In this document: one piece after another, positions 34,592-43,391 of the stretch
How the letters are laid out: the number at the start of each line of letters is the position of its first letter
How positions within the stretch are numbered: the stretch's first letter is position 1
Assembly: GCF_020783655.1 (NCBI RefSeq)
Contig: NZ_JAJGQH010000019.1
Location: 1-64,000 of the forward strand
Origin: Xanthomonas melonis
GTDB taxonomy: Bacteria; Pseudomonadota; Gammaproteobacteria; Xanthomonadales; Xanthomonadaceae
Direction of reading: 5' to 3'
DNA: 64,000 bases
Translations under genes and position numbers: made by a program
The notes under the pieces: generated by a model
What the model was told of the DNA's origin: nothing
Seen by the model: only the letters and a program-made list of their open reading frames with translations
Database searches by the model: none

Positions 34592-36847
34592 GTGAGCACA
34601 GTCCATCCTGTCGTTGCGCCGAGCGGCCTGGAGTTTCTGTCCGGTGGTGGGGTCATGGGCGCGACGATCCGCGCGCACGATTGGGCCGCCACGCCGCTGG
34701 GCGCGCCGCAGACCTGGCCGCAGTCGCTGCGCTCGGCGCTGTCGATGGTACTCAATGCCAGGCTGCTCGGTGCGGTGCTCTGGGGGCCGCAGCTGCGCCT
34801 GTTCTACAACGATGTGTATCTGCAATCGTTGGGCGACCGTCACCCTCATGCGCTGGGGCAGCCAGTGGCCGAGGTGTGGGGCGACACCTATGCGCCGATC
34901 GCCGAGGATTTCGCGCGGGTGATGCGCACCGGCGAGGGCTACGGCCAGGGCGTGGTCGCCTTGCCGATGCTGCGCAACGGGGTGCGCGAAACCACCTACT
35001 GGAATGCCACCGCCTCTCCCATCCGCGGCGAGGACGGCAGCATCGTGGGGCTGCTCAACATCGCCATCGAAACCACTGCGCAAGTGGCGGCCGACCGGCA
35101 TCGCGATATCCAGAACGCCATGCTGAGCAACGAGAACACGCATCTGGTGCACGAGGTGGTCAACCGTACCAGCGAGCGCGATCGGGCGCTGGAGGCGGAG
35201 ACCGCCGCGCGCCGCAATGCCGAGCGCGTGCAATTGGCGCTGGCGGCCGGCGCCATCATCGGGACCTGGATCTGGGACGTGCCCAACGATGCGTTCTCGG
35301 TGGACGAGGCATTCGCGGAAAATTTCGGCTTCGATCCGTCCAGCAGCCGGACCGACCTGCCGATGGAAACGGTACTCGCCAATGTGCATCCGGACGATCG
35401 CGACGGCCTGCGTGCGGCGATCGGCGAAGCCCTGGCGCGTGGCGGTGCGTATGCGCACCAGTACCGGGTCAGGCGCCGCGACGGCAATTACTACTGGCTG
35501 GAGGCGAACGGGCGCGTGGAGCGCGCGCCGGATGGCACGCCGCTGCGGTTTCCGGGGGTGCTGCTGGACATCGACGCACGCCACGCGCTGTCCGAAGAAC
35601 GCGACCGCGCCCTGGTCGCCTTGCGCGAGCTGAGCGAGACCCTGGAACAGCGCGTCAGCGAGCGCACCGGCGAACTGATGGTGGTGGAGGAAGCGCTGCG
35701 GCAATCGCAGAAGATGGAAGCGGTGGGCCAGCTCACTGGCGGGCTGGCGCACGACTTCAACAATCTGCTTGCCGGTATCTCCGGCGCGCTGGAACTGATG
35801 ACCCTGCGGGTGGAACAGCAGCGGTTTGCGGAGCTGCCGCGCTATTTGGGCATCGCGCAGAGCGCCACCACCCGCGCAGCGGCGTTGACCCACCGTCTGC
35901 TGGCCTTCGCGCGCCGCCAGACCTTGTTGCCCAAGCCCACCGATGTCACCCAGCTGATCGCCGATATCCTGGAGCTGGTGCAGCGCACCGTCGGCCCGGG
36001 CATCCGCGTGGAGAACGTGCCCAGCCCGCTGCTGTGGCCGGCGCTGGTGGATGCCTCGCAGCTGGAAAACGCCTTGCTCAATCTGTGCATCAACGCGCGC
36101 GACGCAATGCCCGACGGAGGACGGCTGCGCATCGACACCAGCAACCACTGGATCGACCACGATCTGGCGCAGCAACTGGGCATGCGCGAGGGGCCGTACC
36201 TGTCGCTGTGCGTCAGCGATACCGGCACCGGCATGCCGCCGGATGTGGTGGCGCGTGCCTTCGATCCGTTCTTCACCACCAAGCCGCTCGGCGAGGGCAC
36301 CGGGCTGGGATTGTCGATGATCTACGGCTTCGCCAAGCAGTCCGGCGGGCAGGTCCGTCTTCAGTCCGAAGTGGGCAAGGGCTCGCGGGTATGCATCTAC
36401 CTGCCGCGCCATCTGAGCGATCCGGCACATGCCGATACGAACACGCCGCTACTGCAACTGACGCCGACCGACGATGGCGAGACGGTACTGATCGTCGACG
36501 ACGAACCCACCATCCGCCAGTTGCTGGGCGAGGTGCTGCAGGAACTTGGCTATACGGTGATCGAAGCCGGCGACAGCGCGGCTGGCCTGGAGATCCTGCA
36601 ATCGGGGGCACGCATCGATCTGCTGATCAGCGATGTGGGCCTGCCCGGCGGTATGAACGGCCGCCAGATGGCCGATGCCAGCCGCGCGCACCGCCCCGAT
36701 CTCAAGGTGCTGTTCATCACCGGCTTCGCCGAGAGCGCGCTGCTGGACGACCATCACCTGGAGCCGCGCATGGCGGTGCTGACCAAGCCCTTCAGCGTGA
36801 GCGTGCTGACTGCGCGGGTGAAGGAGTTGATCGCCACCCAGGGGTGA
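34592..36847 (+). CDS. Hybrid sensor histidine kinase with two PAS domains and receiver
   Basis: 751 residues with no membrane helix, so a cytoplasmic sensor. Order: PAS domain (about 15-155, with ATPLGAPQTWPQSLRSALSM), short coiled region, second PAS/PAC (about 205-325, ending LLDIDARHALSEER), HisKA with the phosphorylated histidine 387 in LTGGLAHDFNNLLA, HATPase with NARDAMPDGG, SDTGTGMPP and GEGTGLGLSMIYGF, and a C-terminal receiver with aspartate 681 in LLISDVGLPGGMNG. GTG at 34592 is chosen because related kinases start MSTVHPV. The fused receiver implies a phosphorelay. The signal is unknown. Confidence 0.88.
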   Translation: MSTVHPVVAPSGLEFLSGGGVMGATIRAHDWAATPLGAPQTWPQSLRSALSMVLNARLLGAVLWGPQLRLFYNDVYLQSLGDRHPHALGQPVAEVWGDTYAPIAEDFARVMRTGEGYGQGVVALPMLRNGVRETTYWNATASPIRGEDGSIVGLLNIAIETTAQVAADRHRDIQNAMLSNENTHLVHEVVNRTSERDRALEAETAARRNAERVQLALAAGAIIGTWIWDVPNDAFSVDEAFAENFGFDPSSSRTDLPMETVLANVHPDDRDGLRAAIGEALARGGAYAHQYRVRRRDGNYYWLEANGRVERAPDGTPLRFPGVLLDIDARHALSEERDRALVALRELSETLEQRVSERTGELMVVEEALRQSQKMEAVGQLTGGLAHDFNNLLAGISGALELMTLRVEQQRFAELPRYLGIAQSATTRAAALTHRLLAFARRQTLLPKPTDVTQLIADILELVQRTVGPGIRVENVPSPLLWPALVDASQLENALLNLCINARDAMPDGGRLRIDTSNHWIDHDLAQQLGMREGPYLSLCVSDTGTGMPPDVVARAFDPFFTTKPLGEGTGLGLSMIYGFAKQSGGQVRLQSEVGKGSRVCIYLPRHLSDPAHADTNTPLLQLTPTDDGETVLIVDDEPTIRQLLGEVLQELGYTVIEAGDSAAGLEILQSGARIDLLISDVGLPGGMNGRQMADASRAHRPDLKVLFITGFAESALLDDHHLEPRMAVLTKPFSVSVLTARVKELIATQG

Positions 36848-36867
36848 GTGCATCGGTGCGCCGGCGC

Positions 36868-38037
36868 TCACTCCACGCTCGTCGCCACCAGCCGCTGCCA
36901 CAACGCGGCGTTGGCGGTCTCGTCCGGCTCCAGGGTGGCGAGGATGCCGAGGGCGCTGCCTTCCTGCTCGGCGCCGTGGCGGGCGAGCATGGCCAGCGCT
37001 GCGGCGAGGCGGCCGTACTGCAGCGCGCGGCCCAGGGTGGTGGCCAACAGGGTGGCGTCGTGTTCGGGGCGTTGTTCGTCCAGCGCGGCGCCCAGCTGCG
37101 GCGGCAGTTCCCAGGTGGTGGCGATGGTCTTGGCCACGGTCGCGGTGTGCCGCTCGACCAGGGCGGCGGCCACCTCCAGGCTGTAGGGCAGGTTTGGGCG
37201 TTCGGCATAGGCATCGCGCAGCACGCGCAGGATCACCACCGCGCCCAGGCCCTGCAGCAGGCCGGCCAGTTGCGCCGACAAGGTGTCGCCGCCGCGTTCG
37301 CGCATATAGGCCGCCGCCGCGGTGGCGGTACGCAGGGCGTAATCCCACACTGCGGCGGGCAGGCGCGCATGCAGGCCACCGTCCAGGCTCAACACCGGCT
37401 GCATCACGGCCGCGGCGACGATCTGGCGCACACCTTCGGTGCCGATATGCACCACTGCGCGTTCCAGGCTTTCCAGCGGGGCGCCCTGCGGGCGATACAG
37501 TGCGCTGTTGGCGATGCGCAGCAGGTTGGCGGCCAGCGCCGGATCCTGCGCGATGATCGCGGCGATGCCGCGGCCGGAGGCGTCCGGGTCGTTGACCGCG
37601 CGCATCAGCTGCGGCAACAGATGCGGGCGTCGCGGCAGCAGCTGCGGGCGCAGGTCGACATGCGCCAGCGCACCGCCCACGGCCTCCAGCACGGCCGCCT
37701 GTGCAGGATCGGTCGGTAAGTGGCCATCGGCCAGCGATGGGGTGGCCATCACCGCGGCATACATACGCCGCAGCAGCGGACGCATCGGCGGCGGTGCGGT
37801 CTGCAATGGCTGCGCGCTGGCGGCCAATGGCGCTGGCGGCGAGAGCGGGGCTTCGGGGATGGGCACCGGCGAGGGAGCGACCGGGTCGGCCGGGGCACCG
37901 GATGCCGCGGTGGTCGTCGTGGCCGCGGCGGCAACGGACGACGGCGCCCGCCGGCGCAGATGCATCCATACGAGGGCACCGACGATCGTCGCGGCAACGA
38001 CGCATCCGGCAGCGAGCAACAACACGTTGGCGAGCAT
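36868..38037 (-). CDS. Membrane-anchored HDOD-domain protein
   Basis: 389 residues. One N-terminal helix (MLANVLLLAAGCVVAATIVG) is followed by a proline/alanine linker (about 30-90) and an HDOD domain: LLPRRPHLLPQLMRAVNDPD, IAQDPALAANLLRIANSALY, AVVHIGTEGVRQIVAAAVMQ and ALVERHTATVAKTIATTWEL. HDOD domains are non-catalytic relatives of HD-GYP signalling proteins, often linked to cyclic-di-GMP networks. It ends 20 bases from the kinase gene, tail to tail, so the two are convergent. The start at 38037 is chosen because longer readings begin in arginine-rich non-family sequence. Confidence 0.8.
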   Translation of the reverse strand: MLANVLLLAAGCVVAATIVGALVWMHLRRRAPSSVAAAATTTTAASGAPADPVAPSPVPIPEAPLSPPAPLAASAQPLQTAPPPMRPLLRRMYAAVMATPSLADGHLPTDPAQAAVLEAVGGALAHVDLRPQLLPRRPHLLPQLMRAVNDPDASGRGIAAIIAQDPALAANLLRIANSALYRPQGAPLESLERAVVHIGTEGVRQIVAAAVMQPVLSLDGGLHARLPAAVWDYALRTATAAAAYMRERGGDTLSAQLAGLLQGLGAVVILRVLRDAYAERPNLPYSLEVAAALVERHTATVAKTIATTWELPPQLGAALDEQRPEHDATLLATTLGRALQYGRLAAALAMLARHGAEQEGSALGILATLEPDETANAALWQRLVATSVE

Positions 38038-38288
38038 TGTGGGCAGTCGTTCGATCAGTGTCGCGACTATCGGCGATGCCGGCCACGGCGGCAATGCGGA
38101 ATGCGTTCGTGACGCTGCCGGCTGCGCGCGCGCCCGGACGATAGCGTACCGCGCACGTCCGCGAGGACAGCGGTGCACTGCAGACGACCGGACCCGACCG
38201 GGGCTGCGCCGGTCGCGCACGCGTTACATCTCCGCGCGCGCCATTGGCCGGTAGCATGGGTGTTCCACTTCCAGCCGAGGGCCCGTCC

Positions 38289-38729
38289 ATGTCCACCGTG
38301 ACGCTACACCGTGTTGTGCGTGCCAGCCCGGAGCTGGTCTATCGGGCTTTCCTGGATGCCGATGCCATGGTCAAGTGGCTGCCGCCGTCCGGCTACACCG
38401 GCACCATCGAGCATCTGCATCCCCAGGTCGGCGGCACCTTCCGGATGGCCTTCACCCATTTCGCCAGCGGGCAGCGCCATGCCTTCGGCGGTACCTATCT
38501 GGAGCTGCAGCCCGGCGCCTTGCTGCGCTACAACGACGTGTTCGACGATCCGTCCCTGCCGGGTACCCTGCACACCACGGTTCGCCTGCACCCGCTGCCC
38601 TGCGGTACCGATCTGCAGATCGTGCAGGAAGGCATTCCCGAGCAGATTCCGGCGTACGCCTGCCATCTGGGCTGGCAGGACTCGCTGACCTTGCTGGCCC
38701 ATCTGCTGGAAGCGCCGCCGCAAGGCTAG
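38289..38729 (+). CDS. SRPBCC (AHSA1-type) domain protein
   Basis: 146 residues. The classic SRPBCC start (TVTLHRVVRASPELVYRAFLDADAMVKWLPP) leads to GGTFRMAFTHFASGQRHAFG and GWQDSLTLLAHLLE at the end. These proteins fold into a hydrophobic cup binding lipids or small ligands. Single domain, soluble. The ATG at 38289 precedes the first beta-strand and skips a 15-residue leader. It stands alone. A second member of the family is at 44898. Confidence 0.85.
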   Translation: MSTVTLHRVVRASPELVYRAFLDADAMVKWLPPSGYTGTIEHLHPQVGGTFRMAFTHFASGQRHAFGGTYLELQPGALLRYNDVFDDPSLPGTLHTTVRLHPLPCGTDLQIVQEGIPEQIPAYACHLGWQDSLTLLAHLLEAPPQG

Positions 38730-39374
38730 CCTGGGTGGTCCGCGCCGCTGTGCATCGGGCCGGCGCGTTCGTCGGCTCTGGCTGCGTTCATCGCGACGTT
38801 GCCTACGCAGACGGGCTGCGCAGGTGCCGCCATGCGACGAATGCCTGGTGCAGCGGCCTTGTATCGATTCCATGTCGCCGCATGTCATCGCGCCAGACGC
38901 GTGCACCCGTGCGGCATGCTGCGCACGCTGGCCAAGCTGCAGTGCAGCATGACTGAGGTGTCTTCGCACTGACCGCTGTGCTGCACGCCGCGCTAACGCG
39001 CATGGCCTCACCATGCGTCACCAGCTGTGCAGTTCTAGAGCATCTAGGCAGCTTAAAGGGTGCAGGCATCCGCAGTTGGACCACTTCCTGCAGACATCGC
39101 GTACCGCGCGGTGTCTGTTTTCGTTTGTGTAGTGCGCAAATGTGGTGCGCAAGGCCAACGGGCTGGACGTGAGCATGCTGCTGTCCAGGCCATCTCGCCG
39201 ACAGCGTTCCCGTAGAAGCGTTCCCGGGCGCGACGGGCGTTACCGGTACGGCCCTCGCGCCCAGGGACGCTCTACAGAAGGGCAGTGCAGCTGGGGCGCA
39301 TCGCCGCGTCGGGAGTGTGGCGAAATCGATCAGGCACCGGCGACTGTTGGCGAAGGTGCCGGCAGGGCGCGTGT
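38730..39374. other. Long intergenic region with one palindromic repeat
   Basis: About 645 bases between convergent genes. The only structured element seen is the 66-base palindrome at 39211-39276. Remaining frames on either strand are short or lack start signals and resemble no family. The region may hold a degraded gene that I cannot identify. Confidence 0.5.
39211..39276 (-). repeat. Palindromic intergenic repeat (REP-like), copy B (inverted)
   Basis: The sequence gtagaagcgttcccgggcgc pairs with gcgcccagggacgctctac around a TTACCGGTA centre. It matches the reverse complement of the element at 19836-19898 over about 60 bases with few changes. It lies between convergent genes, like the first copy, where such hairpins may end transcripts or stabilise mRNA 3' ends. 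Confidence 0.75.
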
Positions 39375-40031
39375 TCAGTCCAGCTGCGACAAGGCCTGCG
39401 GGATCGGGGTCTGCCCGTCGATGAAGCCCACCGTCTTGCCGATGGTGGCCGGCGTCGCCAGCGCAGCAGCGATCACCTGGGCCACATTGGCACGCGAAAC
39501 GCCGCCATCGGCGTCGCTGCCGGGGTCGCAGGCGATGCGGCCGGTGGGCGGATCCAGCGTCAGCCGGCCGGGCCCGAGTACGGTCCAGTCCAGCGTGGTA
39601 CCGCGCAGGTAGGCGTCGGCCGCGCCCTTGGCCTGGGCATAGGCGAAGAAGGGATCGTCCGGCCCGATGCCGTGTTCCAGCCCGGCACCCAGATACGACA
39701 CCATCACATAGCGGCGCACGCGCGCCTGTTCGGCTGCCTGCATCGAGCGGATCGCCGCATCGCGATCCACCGCATAGGTGCGCGCGGCATCGCCACCGCC
39801 GGCACCGGCCGACCACACCACCGCATCGTGGCCGGCCAGCTGCGCGGCGATGGCGGCGGTGTCGGCATGCTCGATGTCGAACAGCAACGGGGTGGCGCCA
39901 TCGGCAACGAGATCGGCTTCATGCTCGGGATTGCGGAACAGCGCCGTGACCTGGTGCCCGCCGCGCACCAGCAACGGAGTGAGCAAGCGTGCGACCTTGC
40001 CATGACCACCAACCACCAATAGACGAGACAT
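39375..40031 (-). CDS. NAD(P)-binding atypical SDR (NmrA/YwnB-like)
   Basis: 218 residues. The N-terminal MSRLLVVGGHGKVARLLTPL carries the GxxGxxG nucleotide motif typical of NAD(P)H-binding proteins of the atypical SDR group. VTALFRNPEHEADLVADGA and VSYLGAG follow, with YAQAKGAADAYL as the active-site-like YxxxK. It ends GQTPIPQALSQLD. Such proteins often act on flavins, quinones or redox sensing. The ATG at 40031 is chosen by the beta-strand start. Divergent from the Nudix gene. Confidence 0.82.
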   Translation of the reverse strand: MSRLLVVGGHGKVARLLTPLLVRGGHQVTALFRNPEHEADLVADGATPLLFDIEHADTAAIAAQLAGHDAVVWSAGAGGGDAARTYAVDRDAAIRSMQAAEQARVRRYVMVSYLGAGLEHGIGPDDPFFAYAQAKGAADAYLRGTTLDWTVLGPGRLTLDPPTGRIACDPGSDADGGVSRANVAQVIAAALATPATIGKTVGFIDGQTPIPQALSQLD

Positions 40032-40177
40032 ACGAGCTCCAGCAGGACGTGCGTGCAAGGTCGCCATTCTCACCAGCGCTGCGCTAAGCGCGCGTCAGTG
40101 CCCGCACTCGGTGCGGGCACTGACCGCAGCGGCGACATCTGGGACACTCATCCCCAGACCCGATTACGAGACCTGCC

Positions 40178-40615
40178 ATGCCCACCTCCGATCTCCGCCC
40201 CCGTGTCGGTTGCGGTGCCTTCATCCAGCGTGCCGATGGCCGCGTGTTGCTGGTGCTGCGCGGGCGTGCACCCGAGCCGGGGCATTGGGGGTTGCCGGGT
40301 GGCAAGGTGGACTGGATGGAAACGGTGGAAGCCACCGTGGTGCGCGAGGTGCTGGAAGAAACCGGCCTGCAGGTACACCCGCAACGCGTGCTGTGCGTGG
40401 TCAGCCACTTCGAACCGGACATGCAGCCGCCGCAGCACTGGGTGGCGCCGGTGTACCTTGCCCGCATCGAAGGCAGCGAACAGGCGCAGTTGCGCGAGCC
40501 ACAGGTGTTGCACGACATCGGCTGGTTCGAGCTGGATGCCTTGCCAACGCCGCTGACCCGCTCGGCGCGACAGGCCGTGCAGCAGGTGCAGGCCGAGCGC
40601 GACGCCACCGTGTGA
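40178..40615 (+). CDS. Nudix hydrolase
   Basis: 145 residues. The Nudix box is complete: GGKVDWMETVEATVVREVLE followed by ETGL, matching Gx5Ex7REUXEEXGU. These enzymes split nucleoside diphosphates linked to another moiety and often remove damaged nucleotides. Downstream elements (CVVSHFEPDMQPPQHWVAPV and LHDIGWFELDALP) resemble the subfamily near NADH pyrophosphatases and ADP-ribose hydrolases, but substrate class is not decided. Single-gene transcript with a plain ATG start. Confidence 0.88.
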   Translation: MPTSDLRPRVGCGAFIQRADGRVLLVLRGRAPEPGHWGLPGGKVDWMETVEATVVREVLEETGLQVHPQRVLCVVSHFEPDMQPPQHWVAPVYLARIEGSEQAQLREPQVLHDIGWFELDALPTPLTRSARQAVQQVQAERDATV

Positions 40616-40954
40616 TGGGCCAGCTGTCGCGTTGAACCCGGCATCGCTGCCGGCCGCCTGCGCGCCCGACATCGACCGCGCAGCGACAGGCGCCGCGCCG
40701 GTCGCCAGTGCCCGGCAGCAGTGGCTTCCGCTATGCCGCTCGGTTGCCGTATGGCCCGGCAAGGCTGCACGGACGCGTGGCAGTGAGGCGACCCTGCCGT
40801 TGCCGCAGCGGCCGTGGGCATCGCGTCTCAGCGGCTGGTCGCGTGCACGCGGCCGATCCTGCGGGCGCCGGCCGGGGCACCTGCCGCGCGCGCGGGCACA
40901 TGCTCTTCTCGTCACCCTCGCTAGGCTGGTGGCCGATTCTGCAGTGAGCCGCCC
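40616..40954. other. Intergenic stretch, no gene recognised
   Basis: About 340 bases between same-strand genes. G/C-rich, with no repeat or obvious promoter or terminator seen. Open frames here are extensions of antisense readings. Confidence 0.5.
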
Positions 40955-41995
40955 ATGCCTTCCTCCGAGCTTCGCGCCTTCGTTGTCCGGGTGATCCTTG
41001 TCCTGGCCCTGGTGGCGTGCGCGTGCCTGCTCTGGAAGCTGGCGGATCTGTTGCTGATGGTGTTCGGTGCGATCGTGGTGGCGGTGCTGCTGCGCGCGTT
41101 GACCAGCCGGCTGACCCGGCATACGCGCCTGTCCGACGGCTGGGCACTGGCAGTGGTGGTGATCGTGCTGACCGTGGTGTTGGTGGCGCTGACCTGGCTG
41201 TTCGGCTCGCAGCTGGCGTCGGAAGTCGGTGCCCTGCAGCGCACGCTGCCGCAGGCGTGGACGCGTCTGCACGACTGGATCGCGGCCGGGCCACTGGGGC
41301 CGGCGCTGCACGAGCTGACGCGCCAGGCGCCGACGCGCGTGTCCAATCTGGCCCCGCGTGCCGGCGCCTTCGCGCTGGGGCTCACCGGCAGCGTGGCCAA
41401 CCTGTTCCTGGTACTGGCCGGGGCGGTGTATCTGGCCGCGCAGCCGCAGCTGTACCGGCGCGGGGTGTTGCTGCTGCTGCCGGCGCACGTGAGGGCAACC
41501 ACCGACGAGGCGTTGCAGGCGAGCGCTACCGCATTGCGGCTGTGGTTGCGTGGCCAGCTGATGGCCATGGCGGTGGTCGGGGTGCTGACCGGCCTCGGGC
41601 TGTGGGCACTGGGCATTCCCGGTGCGCTGGCGCTCGGCATCCTCGCCGGCCTGCTGGATTTCGTGCCGATCGTGGGGCCGATCGTGGCGGCGATCCCGGC
41701 CATCCTGCTGGGATTCACGGTCAGCCCGCAGATGGCCCTGGCCACGGCGGCGCTGTTCGTGGTGGTGCAGCAGATCGAAGGCAACCTGCTGCTGCCGCTG
41801 ATCCAGCAACGCACCGTGGACCTGCCGCCGGTGCTGCTGCTGTTCTCGCTGTTCGGCATCGGCATGCTGCTCGGCCCGCCCGGCGTGCTGCTGGCCGCAC
41901 CGCTGACGGTGGTGGCGTTCGTGCTGATCAAGCGCCTGTACGTGCAGGAAGCGCTGGGCACGCCCACGTCGATTCCGGGGCAAGCACAGCGCTGA
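40955..41995 (+). CDS. AI-2E family (PerM-type) transporter
   Basis: 346 residues with about eight membrane helices. The N-terminal pair (FVVRVILVLALVACACLLW and LLLMVFGAIVVAVLLRAL), the LPQAWTRLHDWIAAG loop and the later GIPGALALGILAGLLDFVPIVG with two further helices follow the AI-2E/PerM pattern. Family members export quorum-sensing molecules or sodium, but substrate in Xanthomonas is unclear. Ends without a terminator hairpin before a short repetitive stretch (gcgctgagcgctgagcgctg). Confidence 0.85.
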   Translation: MPSSELRAFVVRVILVLALVACACLLWKLADLLLMVFGAIVVAVLLRALTSRLTRHTRLSDGWALAVVVIVLTVVLVALTWLFGSQLASEVGALQRTLPQAWTRLHDWIAAGPLGPALHELTRQAPTRVSNLAPRAGAFALGLTGSVANLFLVLAGAVYLAAQPQLYRRGVLLLLPAHVRATTDEALQASATALRLWLRGQLMAMAVVGVLTGLGLWALGIPGALALGILAGLLDFVPIVGPIVAAIPAILLGFTVSPQMALATAALFVVVQQIEGNLLLPLIQQRTVDLPPVLLLFSLFGIGMLLGPPGVLLAAPLTVVAFVLIKRLYVQEALGTPTSIPGQAQR

Positions 41996-42245
41996 GCGCT
42001 GAGCGCTGCGCGTAACGCGTCGTAGCCAGCACGGGACGTGCGGCGCGCTGTGCATCGGGCGCGCACGCAGCAGCGCATGGGGCGGCGATCAACCGCTGCC
42101 TCGACCGAGGTGCGCGACGTCGAAGGCTCGGCCATTCGCGCTAACGCCATGCTGACACCGGCTAGCCGCAATGCTTACATCTTCTCGCCTAGGTTGAGAT
42201 CGCGGTGCACACGCATCGCGCCGAAGACAGCAAAGGAGAAATCGG

Positions 42246-42644
42246 ATGAGTCTGCGAATTCCTCAGGGCGCCCTGGTCGTGGTGGCCGACGGTGGCGAAG
42301 CGCGCTGGTTTACCAACACCGGCGACGAAACCAGGGTGGTGCTGCGCCAGCACGCGCGCACCGATGTGCAGAACGTCGACGACGAGGGCCCCGCAGGCAA
42401 GGCACCACGCGATCTCACCGAGGCGGACCTGGACGAAGCGACCTTCGCCAAGCAGCTGTCGCAGGCATTGAACGATGGCGCCCTGAAGCAGGATTACACG
42501 CATCTCGTGCTGGTGGCCGACCCGACCACGCTGGGCCGTGTGCGCCCGCTCCTGCACAAGGAAACCCAGCAACGGCTGGTTGGCGATCTGGCCAAGGATC
42601 TGACCAACCTGCCGCTGGAAGACATCCAGCGCGCGTTGTCCTGA
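42246..42644 (+). CDS. Host attachment family protein
   Basis: 132 residues. Matches the Host_attach family, first described for Agrobacterium plant attachment: ALVVVADGGEARWFTNTGDE, RDLTEADLDEATFAKQLSQAL, YTHLVLVADPTTLGRVRPLL and LAKDLTNLPLEDIQRALS. Likely cytoplasmic and stress-associated despite its name. Ribosome binding site AGGAG is visible before the start. The thioredoxin-like gene follows 17 bases downstream, so the two form a small operon. Confidence 0.85.
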   Translation: MSLRIPQGALVVVADGGEARWFTNTGDETRVVLRQHARTDVQNVDDEGPAGKAPRDLTEADLDEATFAKQLSQALNDGALKQDYTHLVLVADPTTLGRVRPLLHKETQQRLVGDLAKDLTNLPLEDIQRALS

Positions 42645-42661
42645 AACATCGGAGACCGCCG

Positions 42662-43003
42662 ATGGGGTTCGTCCGCGACTACGCTGCACAGGCACCCGAG
42701 CGTCGCGCGGTCGATGCACACGCCGGTCTGCAACTGCTGGAATTCGGCACCGATTGGTGCGGCCACTGCATCGCCGCGCAGCCCTTGCTGCAAAAGCTGC
42801 TGGGAGGCTACGCGGATCTGGACTATCGCAAGGTCGAAGATGGCAAGGGGCGGCCGCTGGGCCGCTCCTTCGAGGTCAAGCTCTGGCCCACGGTGATCCT
42901 GCTGCGCGATGGCGAAGAACTCGCGCGTGCGGTGCGGCCGCAGACCCGACAGGATCTGCAGGCCATGCTGGAGATCCTGGAGACACGCGACCACGCACGC
43001 TGA
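42662..43003 (+). CDS. Thioredoxin-fold protein
   Basis: 113 residues. The active site is DWCGHCIAAQP, with cysteines 33 and 36 (CGHC, as in protein disulphide isomerases), followed by the cis-proline in KLWPTVILLRDG. No signal peptide, so cytoplasmic. It begins 17 bases after the host-attachment gene and has CGAC-type context. It may reduce or check disulphides under the same stress conditions; its partner is unknown. Confidence 0.85.
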   Translation: MGFVRDYAAQAPERRAVDAHAGLQLLEFGTDWCGHCIAAQPLLQKLLGGYADLDYRKVEDGKGRPLGRSFEVKLWPTVILLRDGEELARAVRPQTRQDLQAMLEILETRDHAR

Positions 43004-43391
43004 TCGCGTGATGCGCACGTGCAGACGCATCATGCATGTGCACGGCACAGGTGCCAACCTCATCGACGCATCTGCGACATCGCGATGACCTGCGATAAAT
43101 CACTGGAAAACCGCTGAAAAATCAGACTGCCGGGCGTCTGGCACACGCTCGCGTCTGCAGGCTTGGGCGAGCTGTAGTACCATAAGCGCCGATCAATCCT
43201 TGGGCATCCGCCCACCCCTTTGGTCATCTGTCCCGCAGCGCCGCTGAGTTGACGCGGCCGTCCGGGAATGCCTCCGGCTCTTCGGTGCATGTGCGACTGC
43301 CGTGCGTGGTGATGGGCCGTGTCCTGTGCGTTGGCCGGGACGAGCAGGCAGCGGTGGCCGCTTCTGGAGCACACGTCTGGAGACTGCACCT
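43004..43391. other. Intergenic stretch upstream of the permease gene
   Basis: About 390 bases. Contains A/T-rich patches (ctggaaaaccgctgaaaaatcag near 43105) and ctgtagtaccataagc near 43170-43190 that could be promoter elements of the downstream permease, but no clear -35/-10 pair is seen. No gene is recognised. Confidence 0.45.

Noticed and set aside
34129-37719. A 1196-codon plus-strand frame overlapping the histidine kinase
   Set aside because: It is a shifted reading of the kinase gene and the antisense of the HDOD gene, low in conserved motifs and rich in arginine and alanine.
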